Of a stretch of DNA of 35,522 nucleotides, positions 10,386-16,439 are shown piece after piece. Source of the DNA: Bacteroidales bacterium. GTDB lineage: Bacteria > Bacteroidota > Bacteroidia > Bacteroidales > F082. A model generated the notes under the pieces. It worked only from the letters and a program-made list of their open reading frames with translations. It was not told the DNA's origin and made no database searches. The stretch spans positions 1 to 35,522 of the forward strand of contig JAFYUH010000045.1 in assembly GCA_017549605.1 (NCBI GenBank), given 5' to 3'. The translations under genes and the position numbers were made by a program. Numbering within the stretch: position 1 is the first letter of the stretch; each line of letters opens with the position of its first letter.

Positions 10386-10637
10386 ATGAAAAAGTATATA
10401 ATAACAGCAATGGTTGCATTAGGATTTATAATGAATGCCAGTGCGCAGAGTGACGGATTCTTCAATTATTCCAATACAGAAGAAAGAAACACCACCTGGA
10501 TGGGAGGCGCGCCAAACCTTCCATCATCCCATGGCAACACTAACGACCAGTCTGTTCCATTAGGTGGCGGATTGCTTATCCTGACAGCCTTGGGAATTGT
10601 TTATAAAATTAAAACCCGTAGAGATGCTTCAATGTAA
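10386..10637 (+). CDS. Small exported protein with C-terminal hydrophobic/basic tail; 3' end formed by a REP element
   Basis: 83 residues. The signal peptide (MKKYIITAMVALGF... ending ASAQ) is followed by about 35 polar residues rich in Asn, Thr and Ser. A hydrophobic helix comes next (VPLGGGLLILTALGIVY) and then basic residues KIKTRR. This signal peptide / short linker / hydrophobic helix / basic end design is common in small Bacteroidales proteins next to T9SS cargo and resembles a membrane-retained sorting tail, but I know no defined function. It begins 9 bp after the cleaved-adhesin gene, which supports translation as part of that operon. The last codons (R-R-D-A-S-M-stop) lie within a degenerate copy of the 52-bp REP pair found around the RAYT gene, so the original C-terminus may have been altered by that insertion. 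Confidence 0.7.
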   Translation: MKKYIITAMVALGFIMNASAQSDGFFNYSNTEERNTTWMGGAPNLPSSHGNTNDQSVPLGGGLLILTALGIVYKIKTRRDASM

Positions 10638-10669
10638 CCATAAAAATAAACACTCATTGACACCTCTCA
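10618..10669 (+). repeat. Degenerate 52-bp REP pair outside the main arrays
   Basis: The left arm GTAGAGATGCTTCAATG (10618-10634) and right arm CATTGACACCTCTCA (10655-10669) flank a TAACC...AAACACT spacer. This matches position for position the 52-bp units at 13835, 14092 and 14955, with about 7 differences in 52 by hand alignment. It overlaps the last codons and stop of the preceding small gene. Confidence 0.8.
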
Positions 10670-10710
10670 AGAAATACAAAACGAAAATTAACCAATAAAA
10701 TAAAAATATT

Positions 10711-13700
10711 ATGAAAAGGTATTTATTAATAGTAATGTGCTGTTTGTTCGGATTATATCAGCCATTACACTCACAAAACAATGAAGTGAACGGTCACGAA
10801 TGGGTTGACCTTGCCTTGCCTTCAGGATTGAAGTGGGCGACATGTAATGTGGGAGCGAAGACTCCAGAAGCCAGCGGTAATTGTTATGCTTGGGGGGAAA
10901 TAAAGACCAAGGATGAATACAATGAAGCTAATAGCTTGACATACGGAATAGAAATGAATGACATCAGCGGAAATGTGCAATACGATGTGGCGGCTGCTAA
11001 CTGGGGCGAAGGCTGGAGAATGCCAACATTGGATGAAATGCAGGAACTGATAGAATGCTGTATTTGGGAATGGACAAAGCAGAATGGAATAGGAGGTTAT
11101 AATATTATTGGACCCAATGGTAATAGAATATTCCTTCCATCTTCGGATTCTAAATCTGGTTCAAATTTTTCTAGTGCTACTTGTGGCCATGGCAGTTATT
11201 GGACATCTACACCGATTTACAATACAGCGGCTCGCTATCTTAGTTTCTATAGCAACAACAGACAAGAGTTGGAATATAGTAATTCTCGCAGTAATGGTCT
11301 TGCAATTCGTCCAGTTTGTGATATTATGGAAAAGCCAATAGTATTAACATCAATTGAGAGTTATACAGATTTAACAGCAATAATAAAGACATTTGTTTCA
11401 AGCAGTTCAGCAATAACAGAACGTGGTTTCTATTATGGAACAAATCCAGAACCAGCAGATACAGACAATAAAGTTGTTTTGGAAAATGAAGTGGGATATA
11501 AAACAAATGTATTATTGGGTTTAATACCAAACACCACATATTATGTAAAGGCATACGCTGTAAATGAATCCGGTACTTCATATAGTGAGGTGGCTTCATT
11601 TACAACATTGGAAAAAATAGAATATGAGTATGTAGACTTAGGCTTGCCATCAGGCTTGAAATGGGCAACGCATAATATTGGAGCCACAGCAGCGGAAGAA
11701 TACGGTAACTATTACGCATGGGGTGAAGTATTGACAAAAGACGAATATACAGAAAAGAATAGCTTGACATACAATAAGCCGATGGATGACATCAGCGGTA
11801 CAGAATACGATGCGGCTACGGTTAATTGGGGAGATGAGTGGCGTATGCCAACATACGGTGAAATGAACGAACTGATATATAAATGTACATGGACATGGAC
11901 AACGCAAAATGGCGTTAATGGCTATAAGGTTGCTTCAAAAGTGAATAGCAACAGTATCTTCCTTCCTGCTGCAGGTAGCAGTGGCTCCTATTGGAGCTCT
12001 ACGCCTAGAAAGAATAGCAGCGCCTACTACCTCTACTTCTATAGCAGTACTCACGGCGTGAGCGAAGACGGCTTACGCTACCGCGGTTGCACCGTTCGTC
12101 CTGTTCGAGAAGTTGTTGAAAAACCAACTGTATCGGCATCTGTAGAAAATTATACAGATTTAACAGCAATAATAAAGACATTTGTTTCAAGCAGTTCAGC
12201 AATAACAGAACGTGGTTTCTATTATGGAACAAATCCAGAACCAGCAGATACAGACAATAAAGTTGTTTTGGAAAATGAAGTAGGATATATAAGCAATACA
12301 TTGATTAATTTAACACCAAATACCACATACTATGTAAAAGCATACGCTACTAACAGCGAAGGCACTTCATATAGTGAAGTGGTATCTTTTACAACATTGG
12401 AAAAAATAGAATATGAATATGTTGATTTAGGTTTGCCATCAGGCTTGAAGTGGGCAACACATAATATCGGAGCTACAACCCCAGAAGAATACGGAGACTA
12501 TTTCGCGTGGGGTGAAGTAGTAACAAAAGATGGATACACAGCTGACAATAGTTTGACATACGGTAAGCCGATGGATGATATCAGCGGTACAGAATATGAT
12601 GCAGCTACAATTAACTGGGGTGGAGACTGGAGAATGCCAACATACGGTGAAATGAACGAGCTGATAAATAATTGTACATGGACAAGGACGACACAGAAAG
12701 GTGTTTATGGCTATAAGGTTACATCAAAGACAAACGGTAATAGTATCTTCCTTCCTGCTGCTGGTTGTCGCAGTGGATGGGCGGTTAATACTGCTGCTGG
12801 TAACGAAGGCTACTATTGGAGCTCTAGTCCTAATAACGGTAACTCCTACTATCTCATCTTCATAAACAGTGGTCTTAGTGTGACCTATGGAAATTATCGC
12901 AACAGCGGTTATTCTATCCGTCCTGTTATTGAGGTGGTGGAAAAACCAACTGTTACAGCATCTGTTGAAAACTATACAGAAAAAACCTCAATAATTAAGA
13001 CTTATGTTTCAAGCAGTGCAGAGATAACAGAACGAGGTTTCTACTGGGGAACAAATGCAGAGCCAAGTGAAGCAGACAATAAGGTTGTTTTGGAAAATGA
13101 AGTGGGATATAAGGTAAGTGCTTTGATGAATTTAATCCCAAACACTACATATTATGTAAAGGCATATGCTACAAATGAATCTGGTACTTCATATAGCGAG
13201 GTGGTTTCATTTACAACATTGGAAACACTGGTAGAATATGAGTATGTAGACTTAGGCTTGCCATCTGGCTTGAAATGGGCAACGCATAATATCGGAGCCA
13301 CAGCAGCGGAAGAATACGGTAACTATTACGCATGGGGTGAAGTATTGACAAAAGAAACATATACCGAAGCCAACAGTGAAACATACGGAAAATCTATGAG
13401 TGACATCAGCGGTACAGAATACGATGCGGCAACTGTAAATTGGGGAGATGAGTGGCGTATGCCAACATACAATGAAATGTATGAGCTGATGAATAATTGT
13501 ACTTGGACATGGGTAACACAAAATGGCGTTAATGGCTATAAGGTTGCTTCAAAAGTAAACAGCAACTATATTTTCCTTCCTGCTGCAGGTTATCGCAATG
13601 GGGCATCGCTTAATCTTGCAGGTAGCTATGGCAACTATTGGAGTTCTACGCCGCACTACGATACCAACGCCAACGTCCTCTACTTCAATAGTAGTAGTCA

Positions 13701-13758
13701 CGACGTGGGCAACGACCTTCGCTACAACGTTCACTCCGTTCGTCCTGTTCGAGAATAA
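10711..13758 (+). CDS. Exported protein with four FISUMP domains; candidate DGR-type variable protein
   Basis: 1015 residues. The signal peptide is about 1-22 (ends PLHSQ). Four copies of the Fibrobacter succinogenes major paralogous (FISUMP) domain lie at about 28-206, 304-467, 567-741 and 842-1015. Each has VDLGLPSGLKWATHNIGA, a YAWGE motif, DISGTEYDAA, WRMPTYGEM, IFLPAAG, a YWSS motif and a closing SVRPV. They are joined by three fibronectin-III-like modules (about 208-303, 468-566, 742-841; ERGFYYGTN, NTTYYVKAYA). FISUMP belongs with the C-type-lectin-like folds used by known DGR variable proteins. Framework DNA is nearly identical between domains 2 and 4 (120/122 bp at 11620-11741 versus 13234-13355), yet the YWSS-to-SVRPV segment differs at 18 of about 40 codons. 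No T9SS CTD is visible. It lies 73 bp after the secreted-protein operon and is closed by a terminator. Likely role: surface ligand binding. Confidence 0.85.
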   Translation: MKRYLLIVMCCLFGLYQPLHSQNNEVNGHEWVDLALPSGLKWATCNVGAKTPEASGNCYAWGEIKTKDEYNEANSLTYGIEMNDISGNVQYDVAAANWGEGWRMPTLDEMQELIECCIWEWTKQNGIGGYNIIGPNGNRIFLPSSDSKSGSNFSSATCGHGSYWTSTPIYNTAARYLSFYSNNRQELEYSNSRSNGLAIRPVCDIMEKPIVLTSIESYTDLTAIIKTFVSSSSAITERGFYYGTNPEPADTDNKVVLENEVGYKTNVLLGLIPNTTYYVKAYAVNESGTSYSEVASFTTLEKIEYEYVDLGLPSGLKWATHNIGATAAEEYGNYYAWGEVLTKDEYTEKNSLTYNKPMDDISGTEYDAATVNWGDEWRMPTYGEMNELIYKCTWTWTTQNGVNGYKVASKVNSNSIFLPAAGSSGSYWSSTPRKNSSAYYLYFYSSTHGVSEDGLRYRGCTVRPVREVVEKPTVSASVENYTDLTAIIKTFVSSSSAITERGFYYGTNPEPADTDNKVVLENEVGYISNTLINLTPNTTYYVKAYATNSEGTSYSEVVSFTTLEKIEYEYVDLGLPSGLKWATHNIGATTPEEYGDYFAWGEVVTKDGYTADNSLTYGKPMDDISGTEYDAATINWGGDWRMPTYGEMNELINNCTWTRTTQKGVYGYKVTSKTNGNSIFLPAAGCRSGWAVNTAAGNEGYYWSSSPNNGNSYYLIFINSGLSVTYGNYRNSGYSIRPVIEVVEKPTVTASVENYTEKTSIIKTYVSSSAEITERGFYWGTNAEPSEADNKVVLENEVGYKVSALMNLIPNTTYYVKAYATNESGTSYSEVVSFTTLETLVEYEYVDLGLPSGLKWATHNIGATAAEEYGNYYAWGEVLTKETYTEANSETYGKSMSDISGTEYDAATVNWGDEWRMPTYNEMYELMNNCTWTWVTQNGVNGYKVASKVNSNYIFLPAAGYRNGASLNLAGSYGNYWSSTPHYDTNANVLYFNSSSHDVGNDLRYNVHSVRPVRE
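11361..11500 (+). repeat. Internal direct repeat, copy 1 (fibronectin-III-like module)
   Basis: This 140-bp segment matches 12150-12289 with a single difference by eye. It encodes the first half of modules 1 and 2 (NYTDLTAIIKTFVSSSSAI onward). Near-identity including silent sites points to recent duplication or gene conversion within the gene. Confidence 0.9.
11971..12111 (+). other. Candidate variable region (VR) of FISUMP domain 2
   Basis: Codons 421-467, from AGS through YWSS to SVRPV-like TVRPVRE. Compared with the corresponding part of domain 4, non-silent differences fall almost wholly on first and second codon positions of codons ending in C or T (for example TCC/AAC, TAC/GTC, CGC/AAC, TGC/CAC). 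The conserved 3' flank encoding VRPVRE is identical in DNA. This is what adenine-specific mutagenesis of AAC/AAT template codons would give. No template repeat was found in the window. Confidence 0.6.
12150..12289 (+). repeat. Internal direct repeat, copy 2 (fibronectin-III-like module)
   Basis: Second copy of the 140-bp segment at 11361-11500, offset 789 bp. The third module (from about 12966) is a more diverged copy. Confidence 0.9.
13585..13755 (+). other. Candidate variable region (VR) of FISUMP domain 4 at gene 3' end
   Basis: Codons 959-1015, the last of the gene. Relative to domain 2 it carries about 11 extra codons (YRNG... before AGSYG). From there it differs at 18 of about 40 codons, 15 of them with the third base (C or T) unchanged. 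Its position at the very 3' end of the gene, followed 45 bp later by a hairpin, matches the usual placement of DGR variable regions. Confidence 0.6.
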
Positions 13759-13799
13759 AAAGCGAAGCGTATTCAATTTATTTGATTCATTTGATTTAT

Positions 13800-13834
13800 T
13801 TCCGTCGGGGTAAAACCTCGGCGGAATTTTTTTT
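13800..13834 (+). terminator. Rho-independent terminator of the FISUMP gene
   Basis: The stem TTCCGTCGGGG / CCTCGGCGGAA (11 bp with G-T pairs) has the loop TAAAA and is followed by eight T's. It lies about 42 bp after the stop. The first REP element begins at the next base. Confidence 0.9.
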
Positions 13835-14335
13835 GTAGAGACGCGTCAATGTAACCTGAAATATAAACACACATTGACACGTCTCATGTTTTTTTGTTGT
13901 GCCGTTTTTTATATGTAAATTACATTGTTTTATTGAGACGTGTCAACGATGGTTTTTATATAATAATGATGCGTTTTTATATGTAAATTACATTGTTTTA
14001 TTGAGACGTGTCAACGATGGTTTTTATAAAATAAGGATGTGTTTTATATAAAGATTACATCGTTGACGCGTCTCTACAGGGGGATGGCAATGTAGAGACG
14101 CGTCAATGTAACCTGAAATATAAACACACATTGACACGTCTCATGGTTTTTTTGTCGTTGGTTTTATGTATGTGAATTACATCGTTTTATTGAGACGTGT
14201 CACCGATGGTTTTTGTATAATAAGGATGCGTTTTTATATAAGGATTACATCGTTTATTGAGACGTGTCAACGATGGTTTTTTGTATAATAATGATGTGTT
14301 TTTATATGTAAATTACATCGTTGACGCGTCTCTAC
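13835..14335. repeat. REP-like palindrome array 1 (downstream side of RAYT gene)
   Basis: Ten arms of two types. Type A is GTAGAGACGCGTCAATG (+ at 13835-13851 and 14092-14108; reversed at 14061-14077 and 14319-14335). Type B is TGAGACGTGTCAAYG (+ at 13934, 14002, 14191 and 14258; reversed at 13872-13886 and 14129-14143). They form two head-to-tail modules of order A+ B- B+ B+ A- (13835-14077 and 14092-14335, period 257 bp). Facing arms can pair into long stem-loops. Each arm contains the self-complementary GACGCGTC or its variant GACGTGTC. No ORF here is credible. It fills the spacer between the FISUMP terminator and the transposase stop. Confidence 0.9.
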
Positions 14336-14346
14336 AGGGGGGGATT

Positions 14347-14877
14347 TTAATACAAATCATCGTCTTTCCAATTTGCGATATTCTGTTCAATATAATTCTT
14401 TTTTGTATCAAATTCTTTTTGATTTCTGATAATTCTGTCGTGAAATCTCTCTTGCCAAGTGAAGGGAATGTCGTGTTTGTTGGCGTATTTTGTCACGGCA
14501 GATTTGTATTTTATTATAATGTTGGATAGACGACCGCATCGTTTTGAAATATCACTCATTTTTTCATTGACGTCTGTGTCGTTTTTATTTTGTTGTTTCT
14601 CGTGTGATTTGTAAACACGAATGATCAAATGAACGTGGTTTGGCATCACAACGTGTGATAATATTTGAGCGTCAGTGTATCTGTGATTTATTCTTTTTAT
14701 ATAAGAATTTGCGAAAACACCTAATGAGGATAGTGTTATTTTGCCGTCATATATTTCACCAAAATAATGTTCTCTTTTGTCTGTACAGATTGTAATGAAA
14801 TAAAATCCATAATTATAATCATGCCATTGTGCGCGAGCGGAAGGAATTCTATATTTGTTGTTAAAAAGGTCTGACAT
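14347..14877 (-). CDS. REP-associated tyrosine transposase (RAYT, Y1/HUH family)
   Basis: 176 residues, the usual RAYT size. Members of this domesticated IS200/IS605-like family nick single-stranded REP hairpins and are thought to spread them. The HUH metal motif is His81-Val-His83 in MPNHVHLII. The likely nucleophile is Tyr124 in IIKYKSAVTKY. The family signature TWQERFHDRIIRN and a terminal YIEQNIANW follow. The N-terminal NKYRIPSARAQWHDYNYGFYFITI is also typical. The gene is flanked on both sides by arrays of GTAG-headed palindromes (the nearest starts 11 bp beyond its stop), as expected for a RAYT with its cognate repeats rather than a mobile IS200. A TAATTTTG promoter lies 25 bp upstream. 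Catalytic residues appear intact. Single-strand nicking activity on these repeats is inferred. Confidence 0.9.
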   Translation of the reverse strand: MSDLFNNKYRIPSARAQWHDYNYGFYFITICTDKREHYFGEIYDGKITLSSLGVFANSYIKRINHRYTDAQILSHVVMPNHVHLIIRVYKSHEKQQNKNDTDVNEKMSDISKRCGRLSNIIIKYKSAVTKYANKHDIPFTWQERFHDRIIRNQKEFDTKKNYIEQNIANWKDDDLY

Positions 14878-14902
14878 TTTTTAAAATTTAAAGTTCTCGC
14901 CG

Positions 14903-14935
14903 CAAAATTAAAGCATCATTCCTAAATAAAAAAGT
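14903..14935 (-). promoter_or_regulatory. Promoter of the RAYT gene
   Basis: On the minus strand TAATTTTG (14910-14903) matches the Bacteroidetes -7 element TAnnTTTG and sits 25 bp before the ATG. A T-rich stretch about 20 bp further upstream could serve as a weak -33 element. Confidence 0.55.
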
Positions 14936-14954
14936 TAAAAAATGTTAAAAATCC

Positions 14955-15380
14955 GTAGAGACGCGTCAATGTGACCTGAAATATAAACACACATTGACAC
15001 GTCTCATGTTTTTTTGTTGTGCCGTTGGTTTTATGTATGAAAATGTCGTTTTTTGTAGAGACGCGTCAATGATGTAAATCATGAGAAAAAGACGAAACGA
15101 ACGTATGAAAACCATCGTTGACACGTCTCATGTTTTTTTGTTGTGCCGTTGGTTTTATGTATGAAAATGTCGTTTTATGTAGAGACGCGTCAATGATGTA
15201 AATCATGAGAAAAGACGAAACGAATGTGTGAAAACCATCATTGACACGTCTCATGTTTTTTTGTTGTTGTGTCGTTGGTTATATGTATAAAAATGTCGTT
15301 TTATGTAGAGACGCGTCAATGATGTAAATCATGAGAAAAAGACGAAACGAATGTGTGAAAACCATCATTGACACGTCTCA
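14955..15380. repeat. REP-like palindrome array 2 (upstream side of RAYT gene)
   Basis: Four A+/B- pairs. One is the same 52-bp form as in array 1 (A+ 14955-14971, B- 14992-15006). The other three are tandem units of about 125 bp (A+ at 15055, 15179 and 15305; B- at 15116-15130, 15239-15253 and 15366-15380). In these units the two arms are extended to GTAGAGACGCGTCAATGATG versus CATCATTGACACGTCTCA, and the loop carries an AAATCATGAGAAAA...GACGAAACGA sequence absent from array 1. Between units are poly-T tracts and GTTGTG stretches. The array fills most of the 556-bp gap between the RAYT gene and the hipA remnant. There is no CRISPR-like unique spacer pattern and no gene. Confidence 0.9.
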
Positions 15381-15433
15381 TGGTTTTTTTGTTGTTGTGT
15401 CGTTAGCGTCTTTAAAACAACAGATTGTTTTAA

Positions 15434-15993
15434 TTATGAATTAATTTTAAAGTTATCAACCTTATTCTTTATTTCTTCGAATATAAGCAAAGCCTCTTTT
15501 TTGTTAAGTCCGGCTTTTACTGCAACAGCAATTAAGTCATCTGTGGTTGGTGTGATGCTATCGTTGATTGATGTTGTGTGAAACCCATTCATGCCGTTGC
15601 TTGGAAGTAAATCGTAAGCTGGAGACAGATGCCAATTATCATTACGGTATATAAAAGAGAAATTCTTGGCATGGTCGTCTTTATTTTCTATCAGATAGTT
15701 GAACACCATCAATCTGTAAAGTCTCCATAGCTCAGCAATGCTATGTGTAAGTGCTGCACATACTTGAAATATATGTGTGTAATCAATGCTTGGGACACGA
15801 TAATCTGCACCTATCAAACCAGCTTTGCAATGAAAACGCCACTGCGTAAAGGTAACTCGAAAGGAGAAATTGAAAACCCAGAGGAAATCCATTCTGCTGA
15901 ATATTCAAATGCACATAGATGTTCTTTTGTCAATGCAAGACGACCGACCAAACGACTTTTGTAAACTACTTCTATCTGTTTTATGCTATTCAT
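15434..15993 (-). pseudogene. hipA: hipA-like toxin kinase, internally deleted and frameshifted
   Basis: The HipA N-terminal part starts at ATG 15993 (MNSIKQIEVVYKSRLVG ... GFSISPFELPLRSGVFIAK) and hits a stop just after 15820. The C-terminal part reads in another frame from about 15830 (AGLIGADYRVPSIDYTHIFQ ... NKDDHAKNFSFIY ... YDLLPSNGMNGFHTTSINDS) to the stop at 15434. A full-length HipA of this type is about 370-400 residues. The two parts together give only about 190, so roughly 180-190 residues, including most of the kinase N-lobe and ATP-binding region, are missing at the junction, with loss of frame. The catalytic-loop NKDDHAKN is still present. The start overlaps the hipB stop by 8 bp, the classic hipBA arrangement. 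It should not yield active toxin. Confidence 0.85.
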
Positions 15994-16300
15994 TTTTCTT
16001 GCCCCTTTTTCTATTAAACTTTTGTTCGTTAAGTACGTCGTTAAGTGACTGATACTGCTGTTGCATGAACAATGCATCAAAATCAGATAGCGCATTCAAT
16101 GCAAATCCAATTTGAAGCAATCCTCGTAATGAAATCTCACCAGTTTGCTCAAACCTACGATATGTGGCAAACTTGATACCTGCTTTTGCAGACATGCCTT
16201 CTTGGGTTAGATTAAGCTCCAAACGTCTTGTCTTTACTCTCGTAGCAATCTGCTTGGCAACATCGTTTGGTGTTGAAATATTGAATAATATATTGTTCAT
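15986..16300 (-). CDS. hipB: HipB-like XRE-family DNA-binding antitoxin
   Basis: 104 residues with one XRE-type helix-turn-helix (about 20-70: RVKTRRLELNLTQEGMSAKAG ... YRRFEQTGEISLRGLLQIGFAL). A basic tail KFNRKRGKKNE follows. In hipBA modules HipB binds the operator and neutralises the HipA kinase. Here the downstream hipA is broken, so HipB may persist only as an autorepressor or as a regulator of other sites. The frame is intact, and the promoter just upstream matches the Bacteroidetes consensus well, inside an inverted repeat that may be its operator. Its similarity to other small XRE regulators is general; the hipA remnant decides the name. Confidence 0.85.
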   Translation of the reverse strand: MNNILFNISTPNDVAKQIATRVKTRRLELNLTQEGMSAKAGIKFATYRRFEQTGEISLRGLLQIGFALNALSDFDALFMQQQYQSLNDVLNEQKFNRKRGKKNE

Positions 16301-16332
16301 AATACTATTATTTATATATTAACAAATAAAAT

Positions 16333-16383
16333 ATTGTTTATTGCAAAGATAATATTTAATTGGTTAAATAACAAATAAACAAT
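16333..16383 (-). promoter_or_regulatory. hipB promoter with flanking inverted repeat (candidate HipB operator)
   Basis: On the minus strand, -7 TATCTTTG (16351-16344) and -33 TTTG (16375-16372) are separated by 20 bp, a close match to the Bacteroidetes promoter. The perfect 10-bp inverted repeat ATTGTTTATT (16333-16342) / AATAAACAAT (16374-16383) brackets the promoter. One arm overlaps the -33 element and the other lies just beyond the -7, a layout suited to autorepression. HipB binding is inferred. Confidence 0.65.
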
Positions 16384-16439
16384 GAATAATATTGATATGG
16401 ATGATTTTTGAGATTCTGAGTTTTTGAATTTCTGAAATT

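Noticed and set aside
14257-14529. Plus-strand ORF of 90 codons across REP array and transposase
   Set aside because: It starts inside a REP arm and continues antisense to the RAYT gene; no family resemblance.
14347-14877. Autonomous IS200/IS605 element
   Set aside because: No TnpB partner and no single left/right end pair; RAYT-type motifs and multiple flanking REPs favour a domesticated RAYT.
15066-15254. Minus-strand 62-codon ORF with repeated MRRVNDGF peptide
   Set aside because: The peptide repetition simply mirrors the REP DNA repeats; no start signal or homology.
13835-15380. CRISPR array
   Set aside because: Repeats are inverted palindromes of two types at uneven spacing, spacers are themselves repeated, and there are no cas genes; REP arrays beside a RAYT fit better.
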